A stretch of 64,000 nucleotides of DNA from Diadema setosum (GCA_033980235.1 CM067065.1:3167847-3231846), one strand, 5' to 3'; numbered from the stretch's first letter, positions 1 through 12,344 are shown. Translations and numbers: made by a program. Notes: generated from the sequence alone by a model not told the origin.

Positions 1-1320
1 ATGTGCCACTTCTTCGATGATTTTGCAAATTTCAGAAGGGAAAAGTTAATAAGATTTTGCCCATAAATGTTAATTACATTCAAAATAACTCTAGATATTG
101 GGCCATCGGAAATTGCGCCCTCAACGGCCATGGTAGCCATTTTTATTCAAGATGGCCGCCATAAATGCCATTTTTTGTTGAAAAATGCAAATCTCAGAAG
201 GGAAAGCCATTTTTGTTTCTCTTTTGTGCAAACAAGCGGGAAATTACATCCAAAATAAATCCACATATTTGGCAATTGAAAATTGCACCCTCAATGGCTA
301 TGGCAGCCATTTTTTTTAATGGTCACCATAAGTGCCACTTTTTCATTAAAAAAGATGCTAATTTCAAAAGGAAAAGTCAATGAAATTCTGGTTATAAACG
401 GGAAATGAAATTTAAAATAAATCTCGATATTGGACCATCGGAAATTGCGCCCTCAACGGTCATGAAAGCCATTTTTCAAAATGGCCGCCATAAATGCTAT
501 ATTTTCGAAAAGATTTACTAAAATCAGAAGGGAAAGCCAACGAGATTTTGCAAACAGGTGGGAAATTACATTCAAAAGTAAACTTATTGGGCCGTTGCAA
601 ATTGCCCCCTCAATGGCCATTCCTGCCATTTTTCAAAATGGCCACCATGAATGTCTTTTTCTCGTAAAGTGTTGCAGACGTCAATCAGAATTTCCACAAA
701 GGTGGAAAGTTACATTCTAACTGAATTTGATAATAGGCCATCCAAAAGTGCACCCTCAACAGCCATAGCAGCCAAGTTTCAAACAGCTGCCATGGATGCC
801 CCCCCCCCCACCTGATGTCAGAAGGAAAAGTCAATAAGCTTAATAATTAGCTTAATTTATTTAAGTAAAAGGTCTTCTTAGAAGGCACCCTCAAGGGCCA
901 TGCTGACCGCCATGGATGTCTGCTTGTTTTTTATTTTCTTTTTTTTTTGGGGAAAGATTTGCTAATTTCAGAGAGAAAATCAATGAATTTTTTACATAAA
1001 CTGAAAATCATATTCAAAAGAAGATAATATATGAGGCCATTACAAATGCCACCATCAACGACCATGGCAGCCATTTTCCAAATGGCTACTATAAATGCTA
1101 TTTATTTCTTGAAAATATGATAATGCCAGAAGACAATACAATTTCTTGTGGAAATTGACAAAAGACATTCAAATAAATTCAATTTTGAATTTGAATTTGA
1201 ATTTGAAATGAAGATATTGAGCCACCATTTAAACATCGTCCCCAACGGCTATGGCAGCTCTTTGTCAAAATGGCTTCCACACGCTCCTTTTTTTTTTTAT
1301 TTGCCTATTCCAGAAGGAGA
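1..1320 (+). repeat. Satellite-like tandem array, forward block
   Basis: About eight diverged units of roughly 130-190 bp follow each other. Each has a core like GCGCCCTCAACGGCCATGG (near 115, 285, 447, 604, 751, 884, 1049, 1236), then a motif like AAAATGGCCGCCATAAATG and an AT-rich part with AGAAGGGAAA. The array runs off the left edge of the window. Short open frames here are repeat-derived and are not called genes. Confidence 0.8.
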
Positions 1321-1974
1321 AAGAATAGAATAGAACAAGAGCAGAAAGAGCAAGAAAAGAACAGAATATAGATAGAATACTGCTAAAGAGCAATTATATC
1401 TAATGCAATCTGCTGTTCAAAGAAATTTAAATTAAAAAAGGTTTCATTGATGGGTTAGTTCTAAATTCATGTTTTCAGTTTAATTCTAATTGCAGTACTT
1501 CGCGTGTTACGGCTAACAGTATGGATATCAAATGTATGTGTTTTTATGGAAGCATAGCATAAAGTAAATTAACTTTTTCGTAAAATGAAAGGCCATTACG
1601 AATTTTTAAAGAATGTTTAGGAAGTTACATTTTAGAATAGATACACGTCATATAGTCCCATATATTCAATGATATGGTGTTACTGTCAAAGTTGATACAT
1701 GGCGCCATTATCCCTGGATATTCATATTACTCTTTTTCGGAAATTTTTCATGTTTGCCACCTAAAATATGCATTCATCATTGGTGAGATATAATCGCTAA
1801 GCATTTGCCTTGTTTATTTTAGTTGTTCATCAAATGATTTCTTTAACACCATATTTCAGATTACACAATGTCTCTGTGAGTATTCTACTGTCTTCTCCTT
1901 CTAAAAAAACAAATTTTCAACAAAAAAAAGAGAAAGAAAAAGAAGAGTGTATTGTAGCCATTTTGACAAATAGC
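1321..1974. other. AT-rich spacer between opposed satellite blocks
   Basis: No unit of the flanking satellite, no convincing open frame and no terminal inverted repeats are seen. An A/G-rich stretch (about 1320-1380) opens it. It separates forward and reverse satellite blocks. Confidence 0.5.
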
Positions 1975-3620
1975 TGAAATAGCCATTGAGAACACAGCAT
2001 TTTATGGCTCAATGTTCAAACTTCTTTGTATGTAATTGTCAACTTGCGCAAAAATGTTTATTGTCTTCTTCCGGCATAAGGACATCTTCATAAAAGAAAA
2101 ATGGCATCTATGAGAGCCATTTTGGAAAATGGCTGCAATTACCGTTATTCGCATTTTTTTTTTCTTCTTGAAAATTTGCGAAGGAACAATTTCTAGAGTT
2201 AGTGCAACCTGGATATATAATTTGATTTTAAACATGATTTTCAATTTATGTACACATTTGTTGACTTTTCTTTCTGAAATTACCATTTTTAAAACAAAAT
2301 GATCATAAAAATTGCAGCCATTTTGGAATATGGCGGCAATGGCTGTTGAGGGCAGTATTATGATAATCTAATACAAATATTTATTCTAGTAATCTAATAC
2401 AAATATTTATTATAATAATCTAATACAAATATTTATTTCAAACATGATTTTCGAATTGTGTGCAAAATCTTATTGACTTTTCCTTTTGTGAAATCAGGAA
2501 ATAAAAAATAATGGAATCCATGGTGGCCATTTTGAAAAATGGCTGCAATGGCCATTGAGGGCGCTATTTACAATAATGTTATACATAGGCGCAAGATATA
2601 TTTCAAACGAAATTTTTTAATTGAGTGCAATGTCTTCTGGACTTTTCTTGTGGAATTAGTAAATTCAGAGAAAAAATTGCATTTATGGCGACCATCTTGA
2701 AAAAATGGCTGCCATGACCATTGGGGGCACAATTTGCGATGTCCCAATATGTAAATTTATTTCAAATGTTATATTCCACTCGTTTGCAAAATCTTATTGA
2801 TTTTCCCTTCTGAAATTTGTAAAATCTTACGGAAACTGGCATTTATGGCGGCCATTTTGACAAAAATTGTTGCCATGGCCGTTGAGGGCGCAATTTGCGA
2901 TGGACCGATATCTAAATTTATTTTGGATGTTATTTCCCACTCGTTTGCAAAATCTTATTGATTTTCCCTTCTGAAATTTGTAAATTTTTACGAAAAATGG
3001 CATTTATTGCGGCCATTTTGAAAAAAAAAAATGGCTGCTATGGCCGTTGAGGGCGCTATTTACAATGGCCAAATATCTGAACTTATTTTGAATGTTATTT
3101 CCCACTCGTTTGCAAAATCTTTTTTTTCAATTTGGCCATTGTAAATAGCGCCCTCAACGGCCATAGCAGCCATTTTTTTTTAAATTGTAAAAATTTACAA
3201 TGGCCATTTTGAAAAAAAAAATGGCTGCTATGGCCGTTGAGGGCGCTATTTACAATGGCCAAATATCTGAACTTATTTTGAATGTTATTTCCCACTCGTT
3301 TGCAAAATCTTACTGGTTTTCCCTTCTGAAATTTTTATTTTTTTTTTTCGAAAAATGGCATTTATGGCGGCCATTTTGAAAATGGCTGCCATTTCCGTTG
3401 AGGGCGCAATTTGCTGTGGCCCAATATCTAAATCTATCTTAAATGTTATTTTCCACTCGTTTGCAAGTCCTTATTGATTTTTCCTTCTAAAATTTGTAAA
3501 TTTTTACGAAAATGGCATTTATGGCGGCCATTTTGAAAAATGGCTGCCATGGCCGCTGAGGTCGCTATTTACGATGACCCAATATCTGAATTTATTTCAA
3601 ATGTCATTGTCAACATGTGT
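1975..3620 (-). repeat. Satellite-like tandem array, reverse block
   Basis: The same ~165-bp unit as at 1-1320, now inverted: cores like GGCCGTTGAGGGCGC recur near 2340, 2555, 2720, 2885, 3047, 3235, 3397 and 3560. Units near 2800-3600 are more alike than those in the forward block, so this part is probably younger. A 24-bp motif containing CTAATACAAATATTTATT repeats three times at about 2364-2440. Confidence 0.8.
3018..3311. repeat. Direct plus inverted duplication inside the satellite
   Basis: About 100 bp at 3018-3118 recurs essentially unchanged at 3211-3311. Between the two copies, 3131-3183 is the inverted version of 3211-3263, so the segment can fold into a long hairpin. The order is copy, inverted part, copy. 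Confidence 0.75.
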
Positions 3621-4253
3621 GCGAAATTTGGTGCTTTTATCATAAAATGCACAATTCTTCTAATTTTTCAAGATATGCCGCTCCACTAATATGAGACTTT
3701 TGATAGAAATTGTAATAGCTGTATTACTAATTTAAAAATAATATTATAAAGTTTTGGTACCTCAAAAGTTTCCCTGAATTTCCTTCTCTTAGTTTGTGTT
3801 TCAGGTTAAAGTACCTTTCATATAATAAACATTGTGAGACTTACTCGCCCCAAAGTGCTCTCATGTCTTAGTAATCATGCAATGACTACGACCAGCAGCC
3901 ACATACGCATAGCGTAATGGGGGTTCGCATTGTAGCATTCGGGATCATGACAGATTAAGTATCGCGGGTAAATATTAACTTAAAATCCAAAATTGATATT
4001 AATATTATTTCACTCAGATACATGTAGGACTCGAGTCTGTGGCCTAAACGTCACAAACAACGACCAGACACATAAGTTGTCCAAATGTTTGTCAGTTATT
4101 TTCTTTCAAGTATTAAATATGGAGTTAAGGAGTTTATTGTGAGTGAAGAGCTACCAAGCCTATCGCATACAACACTTCTGACAAATACCGAGATCTCCTG
4201 TTCACCGTGTAGGTGGCGGTGGTTTTGGTAGTAGTGGTTTCTGCGTACAACCT
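3621..4253. other. Unannotated intergenic sequence
   Basis: No coding region or repeat is recognised here. Open frames are short and lack codon signal. Confidence 0.4.
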
Positions 4254-4801
4254 GTACACTGTAAAAACATCGGTGTTAGATTTAACACCACGGGTGTTAA
4301 ATCTAACACCGATCAAACTTCAATAAAGGACCACACCCACAGGTGGTAAAAATACACTGTGATGGTGTTGAAAATTGTTAACCTGACACTTCGTGGTGTT
4401 AATCTGACACTGTACCTGGTGTTATTTTGACACTGTACTGGTGTTAATTAAAAAATGACAGCACATGGTGTTGATTTGATATTTGTTGGTGTTAATATCA
4501 ATGGTTTAACACCCGTCCAGCTTCAATAAGAGACCACACCAGCTGGTGTTACTTTGGTGTAAATTTATTTTCACATTTTTTCAAAAAGCTAGTATTTTAA
4601 TGTAAAATTCTTGATTGTCTTGTTTAAATTAGAAATCAACAAGAAGTGCAGTTACTAAGAAACTCTTCAAAAAAAAAAACAGTTTAAAATTATTATTTGG
4701 AAATGACACCCGTAGGTGTTAATTTAACACCATAAATGAGCACCGAAAATTTAACACCAGCTCGGTGTTCACTATTTAACACCGGACTCTTTGCAGTGTA
4801 C
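4254..4801. mobile_element. Palindromic MITE rich in GGTGTTAA
   Basis: Both ends carry the same inverted terminus, TACACTG(T/C)AAA followed within 10 bp by CGGTGTTA, at 4254 and 4801. The ~550-bp body is dense in GGTGTTAA/TTAACACC, especially in the outer 100 bp. No transposase frame is present, so it is non-autonomous. It starts 24 bp beyond the stop codon of the minus-strand GPCR and probably forms its 3' UTR. Confidence 0.8.
4564..4569 (-). promoter_or_regulatory. Candidate polyadenylation signal AATAAA
   Basis: TTTATT on the plus strand reads AATAAA on the GPCR strand, about 260 bp downstream of the GPCR stop and inside the MITE. It is the first canonical hexamer noticed downstream of the gene; another lies near 4133. 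The hexamer alone is weak evidence. Confidence 0.3.
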
Positions 4802-4825
4802 TTGTGCTGAGGCGGCAAGACGTAT

Positions 4826-5917
4826 CTAAGCCCAAGGTTTCTTGAATCTGAAGCAAAAGCGTCTGCTGGGCTCCGGAATATCGGTTAGACGACAATGTAT
4901 GATCTTGCCGAAGACGTCACGAAAGTTCGGATGTTTCAAGCCGTATATGATAGGATTCAGGGCACTGTTGGCCATCATCATCATCGACCCGTAGAGGGTC
5001 AGGACGCTTGCTCCAGGAATTGCAAAATTGACTCCACTCGGCAGGAAGCAGACGACGAACACGCAGACGATGGTAAACAAGTTTTTGGTGATCTTCATTT
5101 CCCTCTCCTGCAATGCTGCATTGAAATTAAAATGCCCCTTGGTATCTCCACTTCCTTCAGTCCCTATTTCCCGGTTAACGACTGGGAATTTAGAGCGAAA
5201 ACTGCGACCGTGATTGACAACGAAGACGAGAATGCGGGCGTAGAATACCGCTGTGACGATCAGGGTCAGGATGATGACACTTCCCTGAATAAGAACGAAG
5301 TAGTGAACCAGGGGATTTGAATCCGTCACGGAACACAGCGAGTAGAACCTGGAATAGCCAAGTTCACCGACTCCGAAGAGAACCGGAACGACCACGTACA
5401 TAATCGACGTTGCCCACGTAAATATTGAACAAGCAATCGCTTTCTTTGGTTCATTGAAACCTCGTCGACTACGAACACCTTTCGTGATTACGTACCATCG
5501 GAGGATGGATATTGCAGCAAGTGTCTGGATGGCTGACCCGGAACACGAAAAGAGTAACCCAGTTGTTACAATGCAGACGACGTCGGGCAGCGGGTACTCG
5601 CCGGAACGGTTGACGAGACCAATCACGAGGAATGGCAGACACACGCAGGTCAAGAAGTCGGCAATGGCTAGGTTGACGATGAGGACGTTCGTGGCCGTGT
5701 GAAGCTTCTTACAAAGCGCTACAGATGCAAACACAAGGGAGTTGCCCACAAGACCGACGGCGGTGACGAGGCACAGACAACTAGCAACAACGACGCGATG
5801 ATGAAACGGAATTCCGCTTCGACTATGGGATGTATGAGAGCTGGAAGAAGTTGTAGTCCACTCAGCTTCTGAAATATGAATGAATGTTCCTATACTGGTG
5901 TTCAAGAGCTCTTCCAT
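4826..5917 (-). CDS. Rhodopsin-family (class A) G-protein-coupled receptor
   Basis: This is an intact single-exon 363-aa seven-transmembrane receptor of the plasma membrane that should signal through heterotrimeric G proteins. Visible class A marks: N-glycosylation site NTS at residue 6; TM1 GN with N59; TM2 LAIAD with D87; C115 at the top of TM3 and C195 in loop 2 for the usual disulphide; TM6 CFLP (290-293); TM7 NPIIY (321-325); and a C-terminal helix-8 Cys (342). The TM3 DRY motif is replaced by LRW (139-141), which may alter basal activity. The ATG at 5915-5917 has a good context (G at -3 and +4) and leaves a normal ~40-residue N-terminus. The ligand cannot be told from sequence. Lineage-specific expansions of intronless receptors are known in echinoderms, and this resembles one. 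Confidence 0.92.
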   Translation of the reverse strand: MEELLNTSIGTFIHISEAEWTTTSSSSHTSHSRSGIPFHHRVVVASCLCLVTAVGLVGNSLVFASVALCKKLHTATNVLIVNLAIADFLTCVCLPFLVIGLVNRSGEYPLPDVVCIVTTGLLFSCSGSAIQTLAAISILRWYVITKGVRSRRGFNEPKKAIACSIFTWATSIMYVVVPVLFGVGELGYSRFYSLCSVTDSNPLVHYFVLIQGSVIILTLIVTAVFYARILVFVVNHGRSFRSKFPVVNREIGTEGSGDTKGHFNFNAALQEREMKITKNLFTIVCVFVVCFLPSGVNFAIPGASVLTLYGSMMMMANSALNPIIYGLKHPNFRDVFGKIIHCRLTDIPEPSRRFCFRFKKPWA

Positions 5918-5960
5918 ACCGGGAGATATCAGGTCTGAATTTCTTTGCGTGAATTTCCTG

Positions 5961-5970
5961 ATTTTTTATA
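5961..5970 (-). promoter_or_regulatory. Possible TATA box of the GPCR gene
   Basis: TATAAAAAAT on the minus strand lies about 45 bp upstream of the GPCR start codon. The spacing would leave only a very short 5' UTR, and AT-rich surroundings make chance occurrence likely. Confidence 0.25.
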
Positions 5971-5974
5971 CTGT

Positions 5975-7689
5975 GGTGGCCAAAAAGTGATTACTTTTTC
6001 TCCCGCCTTCTTTAATTTTTTATTTCCTGATTACTTTTCAAGTGCTGAATAGTTGCTATGTTGAGACTGTGAAGGTGGCAGAAGTTTAAGGTCTTCTACA
6101 AAAGCTTGAACTGGAAAATCAGAGAAGTCCATGCAGAAATAACGTCGCAGAGTGTGTGCGGTATCATTCACGAATGCAAATTGTTTAGTGGACCCGTATT
6201 AACTGAATTTTAGAGCGAAACCAAGCATTGGGATCGGCGTGATTTTGTATTTTTTATTGAACTGACTGAAGAGCGCCAGGTTTTACACTCAGAGAACATG
6301 ATCCTTTTCGTTAATGCGTTTGTGACAGCAATGCGTAAACAGTATTCCACTATCTCAAGGGCAAATCTAATGTCCGCCTCCGAGTCTGAGCATTTTCCCC
6401 CTACCTATGGTACTGTATAATGACGCGAGGAAGTGTCGTTTTGCATTAAAAGAAATAGCTTGATGAAGAACTAGTTGAAACCGCGGTTGTAATTAGGGCA
6501 AATTAATTCCCCAAATGGCAAGCATGGTAGCGTGTAATGCACTCACGCACTTTAAACGAAATGGCCCTGGCAGCACTCACTGTCGAAATTTAGTATTGCT
6601 TAAAACTGCCCGAAAAAAAAAACAGAAACAAAACGACCCCTCATAACAGGAATGGAAGAGAAAAACATTTCAAATTAACTTAGAAACAAAGGGGAACTGT
6701 TATTACCCTCCACAGACTTTATGTCATGTCTAAGTGAGTGCAGAAAACAAAATGGATAAGGTCCTTATTCATATTGGTGTAATTATTAATCAATGCCAAT
6801 GGATTTAATGTCTGGGACTAATGATAGTGACATGCGAGATCTTATTAATTAAAGAGCTATATCAAGACAGGAGGGATTGCGCAGGCTTTAATAAATAACA
6901 TGATAACTATTTTCCCCGTAATTCATCATGCACGGAAAAATTGAACTTATTAATCTTGCCATTAACAATGACGAACATACACGGCAGCTGCTCAGTTTGC
7001 GCCTCACATTACGATGTAGTAATAACTATCTGATTGTATCAACGGCATTTACGCAATCTCCATTCTTGTGGTTGACTTATGTGATATTATCTAGTGCCAG
7101 CAAATTTACCTCTTTATGAGCCACTTTCTTACGTAAGACTATTATGTCGACGGAGCGTCGTATTTTACTTAGAAACACACAGACCCTCCCAAACATATTG
7201 ATTGTTCCCCACGTACTAGGTTAATTGAAATTGAAAGCTTTAGAAAAAAAAGGAATGTTATGGTAGAGTTAGTAAATAAATCAAATACTCCTTCGCAAAA
7301 AAGAAGAAGAAAACCACGTAGGATTTACTGGTAATATTTCCTCTAGAACTCAAACATACCAGAAATCCAACATGGCATTCAAAACTATCACTGTTTCATT
7401 CTTCTTTTCGAAATCCTTCAACTAGGTAACCGTAATACACGCCTTATATGTTTGGTAATAATTATGTTTTCAGACATAGGAAAATACGTTCTGTACTCAA
7501 GTATCAGAAATATACATGAGCTCTATACAAAGTCAAAACAGATGCCCCACATGACTGCCATGTCCTATCTTTAACAACACTCTGCAAGTCAATATTATCA
7601 ATACATTTATCTTAAAGTCTATTTATATTTGTAGGATAACATGACACTTGTCCCTGCTACAAATATTTTCGGTATTATTTTACCTTAGG
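5975..7689. other. Unannotated region upstream of the GPCR
   Basis: I see no gene, RNA or repeat with support here. Open frames are under 65 codons. Confidence 0.4.
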
Positions 7690-7760
7690 AATTAGGGTTA
7701 GTGTAATGTTTGCCATAGGTTTAGAGTTAGATGGAGGATTACGATTAGGGTTAGGGTTAT
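7690..7760 (+). repeat. Degenerate telomere-like TTAGGG tract
   Basis: Several TTAGGG or near-TTAGGG units (for example GATTAGGGTTAGGGTTA near 7745) sit in about 70 bp of diverged G/T-rich repeat. It looks like a short interstitial telomeric relic. Confidence 0.45.
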
Positions 7761-8359
7761 GTTAGTCGGTAGAATTTTTATCAATGGAACAAGTGTCATA
7801 AACCGTTTTTAAAGACAAGGATCCCAAAAGATACTTTTTCATAGATTTTGGCATTCAAATGTACTAAAACAAAGAGCTTGAACGTTCCTAAAATGAAAAA
7901 AAAATGGCGCTCCATTTTTTTTTCTCTTAACATTGCAAGTAAGGTAACCCCAATGACAATACGACGTCTAATTTTCTTAATATATACATGTCCTTGCTGG
8001 GCACTAGATTCTAACTCAATTACATACGTATTGACAACATTTTGAAAAAAAAAGAGAGAAATGTAAATGAAACCTCTTGAGCACTTTTGGAAATCCAAGA
8101 TGACTGTTATTTCCCATTTTTCTCATAACTTTTGAACTTGGCACGCTATTATGTCAACTGTGTGTTTTGAGACAAAAGAGGCCGAAATGAAATAATTTAT
8201 GTTTTTAGAGATTTTGACACAAGAACCCCCCCCCCAAAAAAAAAAAAAAAACAACAACAACAACAACAACAACACTTGGGCGATCCCTTTCATTAGAATG
8301 TCCATATAAATTGCCATTTCCGGTTTTTGTCATTTTGCAAGTAGAAAACCTCCACACAA

Positions 8360-8620
8360 AATCTCACAGCGGAAAATAGCACAATGTCCCACAATGTGAA
8401 ACACAGTGTGGAATTGCTTGTCTATTTTTAATTCGAGCCTTAGAACACTTCAGAACACATTGTGAATCGTTAACGAAGTGTGGAAGAGGTTACATTATGT
8501 GAAATACCACACCACAGTGTATAACTCGAGCGTATTCACATAGCCGACTACGCGCACACATTGCGAACACACTGTTGACACTGTGTACAGGTAGCAATGT
8601 ATCCCCTCGAGCTTTTATCG
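8360..8620. repeat. CACA/TGTG palindrome-rich segment, possible MITE relic
   Basis: Short mirror motifs such as CACAATGTG, CACAGTGTGG, CACATTGTG and CACACTG recur about ten times. No clear terminal repeats were delimited. Confidence 0.35.
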
Positions 8621-8691
8621 AAACACCAAATCACAGCCTTTTACAATTTATTTGAGATGTGGAAATATGTAACTGTTTTTAATTGACATAT

Positions 8692-8933
8692 GTAGAGTTT
8701 GTTCGCAAAAACCGATAAGTCCACTTTTGTAGATTTTGAAGTACGGTCTCTGTCATAAAGTACAAAATAATATGTTTTAAATGATATATTGGTCATTACA
8801 TATAAAGGTACATTTTTGAAGTTATGGTGAAAAGAAGCAAAAATTTTCTTGTTTTTTATATTTCTTGACATTTAATCGCAAATATCTCCATTTGGCAAAT
8901 ATGGACTTATTGGTTTTTGCGAATAAACTCTTC
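8692..8933 (-). mobile_element. GAAGAG-type MITE, copy 1
   Basis: A copy of the ~245-bp palindromic MITE whose termini read GAAGAGTTTGTTCGCAAAAA and its complement. In this copy the left end reads GTAGAG. The interior carries the marker ACGGTCTCTGTCATAAAGTA and, at the other end, TAATCGCAAATATCTCCATT. No transposase is encoded. Confidence 0.9.
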
Positions 8934-10300
8934 ATATGATTTTTATTTTACTACTAAAATATTCAACAAACTTTATCGAACTTGATCAAATAATGTCATG
9001 GCATGATACATAATTTGTATTCTGTTGTGCTTTATATTGGATGTCGGTAATTGAACTGAACTGGGCTGAAGTGGTTAATACCATTTGCTAACTATTGCTT
9101 GTGACCTTAACGATGAAGGGCAGCGGCGTGGTTAGGCCTATAGGCCTACCAATTGTATTATAATGGAATTATATAGCTACATAATTGGAATATGAGTCTT
9201 ATATTTCACCATCCCTGCTGTTCAGTTTAATGTGTCTTATTTATTTTTTTTTTGTTTTTCTTCAGAGCAATAACTTACTTGGTCACGAAGCACAATAAAA
9301 ATCGACAAAGATATATATGGCACTATCCATTTTTGTACAATGTGCTATCAAAATTATACATATTTTGGAACAGCAAAAAGCAATGGAACACATAACAATT
9401 TTTCAAGATGATACAAATAACAGCAAAACGGTACAAAAAAAAAAGAGAAAAATATATGTGTGTGTGTCGCTTCTTTCCCAAAATAGGCTCGCGCGCGAGG
9501 TAAAAAAAAAATGAAATAGAAGAATTCATATTTGTTTATTTTTGGTTATTCTTATTCATTTTTTGTACATCTTTTCTCATAATCTCGCCGGACGAAGAAT
9601 GAACAACAACAACAACAACAAAAAAAAAAAACATATTCACATTTATATTGCCCCCTACTTCACTTTCCAGACGAAACAAAAGAACAAACAAACAAACAAA
9701 AAAGAAAATTTAAAGGCCCACACCAAAACAAAAGACCAAACATCACCAAACAAGAATCAGCTCAAGGGAGCGAGTGTTTCACCCCATTCGCTCTTCTTTA
9801 ATCAGCATTGCAAGTTTTATTTCATTTGAATACAAATTTCCTCTGATCACTGTCTTGATGAATACAACAGATACCCAAGCTAACATCTCCCAGGAATTGA
9901 GGGTAAGGGGAGTTAGATTGACGGACTAGACAGGCAGACTGTAGAAGAACAGACAAACAGATATACAAACAGAAAGTAGAGTTCATTAGATATTGCCTTT
10001 ATAACGTCTTTAAATAATTAAATGAGATGCCGACCCTGGGAAGCACTAAAAACGCTTGTTGAAAGCTGTCAATGAAAAAACCAATTCAATTCCATTGCTG
10101 TCTGAGATGGCTTAAATACAATCTTAAGCAGATTATAACAACAAAACCATTACATTTTGGCCGACGAAATCTAAGGGTTCGAGGGATCGAAAATTGTACC
10201 CTACAAGCTGTCGGTTAAGCGGCCGTTTGACTTTTCATGAATCAATTGATCGTTTTGTATGGTCAGATTTCACGGTTGAATTGAATCTTATTCTACACAC
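8934..10300. other. Low-complexity intergenic sequence
   Basis: Mostly AT-rich with A-runs and short AAC or AAAC repeats (about 9603-9720). No supported gene is seen. Confidence 0.4.
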
Positions 10301-10307
10301 AGTTTAT

Positions 10308-10362
10308 ATGGAGCAAAAACTCTTTCTGGTTTTCTTGGCTGTCTTCGTAGGAAGACATTTTG
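10308..10362 (+). CDS. Candidate signal-peptide first exon (EGF-FAMeT family)
   Basis: ATG opens an 18-codon stretch, MEQKLFLVFLAVFVGRHF, with a short charged start and a hydrophobic core as in a secretory signal peptide. It ends in a phase-1 splice donor, G|GTGAGTCG. Length (55 nt), phase and donor match the first exon of locus B at 40136 (also 55 nt, G|GTGAGT). It could be a first exon of locus A, whose second exon lies at about 17.3 kb, or an orphan from an older duplicate. A transcript would decide. Confidence 0.5.
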
Positions 10363-10913
10363 GTGAGTCGCAATTATTTTTGTTATTCTTTTGCTATTCT
10401 TATTGAACATAATTTCATCATAATTCTTTTCATCTACTGATATTATTCCAGTTAATTCCAAGCGTATTTCAAGCGTCCCATAGTCATGGGTAATATCGAG
10501 AGTAAGGCCTTGCTCAAGCACATTGTGGATATTTCAAATCATGCTTTACGATGTTGTTTTAACTCACCGATTTTCCATGAAGTAGGAGACTGCGGGGTCT
10601 TAATGTTACTAACTGGAGAAACAGTGAAGTCAGAGTTGCAGTGAGCCATTACGAAAAGCCTCAGAAGAGCTGATCTGCTGTGGAAATGGAATTTGCGTTA
10701 TGTGTTAAGCTCAAACACGCATGCAAGAACTGTACAATATGCCAGTTGGGAGTCAAATTATGTGCACATAATATGTTCAAATGGGACTTTTCCTCTCTCT
10801 CTCTCTTTCAATTTTCTATTTTCAAAGCGACGTAATTCAAAGTTCGCACGACTCAAAAATTCGTTTGATATCATAAATCATGTTCAAGCAAGAATGAACA
10901 TGCCAAAGTCAGG

Positions 10914-11013
10914 GGCCTGTTTCACTAAGCTCTTGGATCATTCATAAGTTCAATTCAGAAGTGTCTTCAGTGCTGTAGTTGACGGTTTTGTTGGCGTGTA
11001 TCTTTCTAAATTA

Positions 11014-11069
<56 letters not shown>

Positions 11070-11300
11070 TATAATATTTATATTGATAATAATGACATTG
11101 ATAATAAAAACAATACTAATAATAACAACAATGATGTTGATGATAATAACAACAATAATAGTGGCGTAACAGTCATAAGCACGCGACTCAGAGAGTGGAT
11201 GTATCTTTCCCAACTTGGGTCAGATCTGAATCAATCCCAACTTTGAGTTCAATTCCCAGCTATATATCGTTCCCAAATTGCTTAGTGAAACAGTTCCTAA
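10914..11300. mobile_element. Possible MITE with CCTGTTTCACTAAGC ends
   Basis: CCTGTTTCACTAAGC near 10917 recurs inverted as GCTTAGTGAAACAG near 11280. Between them are a (TA)n tract (11017-11062) and ATA/ACA-rich sequence. Short shared ends only, so the limits are uncertain. Confidence 0.35.
11017..11062. repeat. (TA)n microsatellite
   Basis: Nearly pure TA dinucleotides of about 45 bp. Confidence 0.95.
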
Positions 11301-11359
11301 CTTTTTGGGAATGATCGGACCCAAAACTTTTGCAAAGTTTGAAGCTTTGCAAGTTGGGA

Positions 11360-12344
11360 AGCATGACCATTCATCCAAACCATACTACAATAGTCCAGCT
11401 GTGGCTGAATCAATGTAGATAATAATCAATGTTAATAATAATATCACAGGTGTTTATTGTAGTGAATTCAAAAAGGAACATATCTGTTGGTACAAACTAT
11501 TTTTTCTGCTCATGCGCAAAGTGTAACTATAGATTGGTTTACCATCTCGATTCTCAGTACATGCATCAATACGAGCAGTGTTATTCTACGCGTACTGATT
11601 ACTAATCACAGCAATTGTAACGGATGTGACAAAGAATAACCAATACAACGGCAATGCCACTTCCGTAAATATACAAATTTAGATGTGTTTCCACATCCTC
11701 ATTCTGTTAAGTTAGATTTCATATTTCTTTCAAACGCTTCATCATAAAAAAGAAATAGTCATCTTTACGATGAATAAAAATAAAGATAGGGGAGAAAATC
11801 TTCCGTAGCGGTGCTGCGGGGGGGGGGGGGGGGGGGGAAAGAAAATATTAGTTTATCAAGTTTGTCTCCTATCCCGTCCTTGACCAAGGTCTATATGGGA
11901 AGTCCAAGCAGTTCTCAGGTGTTCTGCAGTTTTGTTTTTTTGATTGTTTGATTGTTTGTTTGTCTGTTTGTTTGTTTATTTTGTGCGTGTGTTTTCCCCA
12001 TACGCTTTTCGTCACGGGATTTTATATCAGTGTACATTTACTTTTAATGAAATACCGATGAAAAAACCTCAATTCTTTGACATCTTTTAATACAATACAA
12101 TTGTAGAATGCAGCAGCACAACGGTCGATCAACAGTATTGGCTTTAGTGTTGACCATGACCCATGAAAGTCTTCGTTTCAGACGAACAAAGGGTGAAATA
12201 TCGCACCCAGCTAGGTTCAATCTGAGGTGTACCTTATTCAAGAACGAAGGTGCACCCTTATCCCCAAATCACGTTGTTAACACACGTCTCATACAATGAA
12301 GGTGTTGCTATCGAGAAAGCTGTCATGAAAACATGCAAAAAGGC
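11360..12344. other. Unannotated sequence with a G-run
   Basis: No gene is supported. A run of about 20 G residues lies at 11818-11837 and TTTG-rich sequence at 11935-11980. Confidence 0.4.

Noticed and set aside
4895..5320. 141-codon plus-strand frame opposite the GPCR
   Set aside because: Antisense shadow of a well-supported receptor gene.
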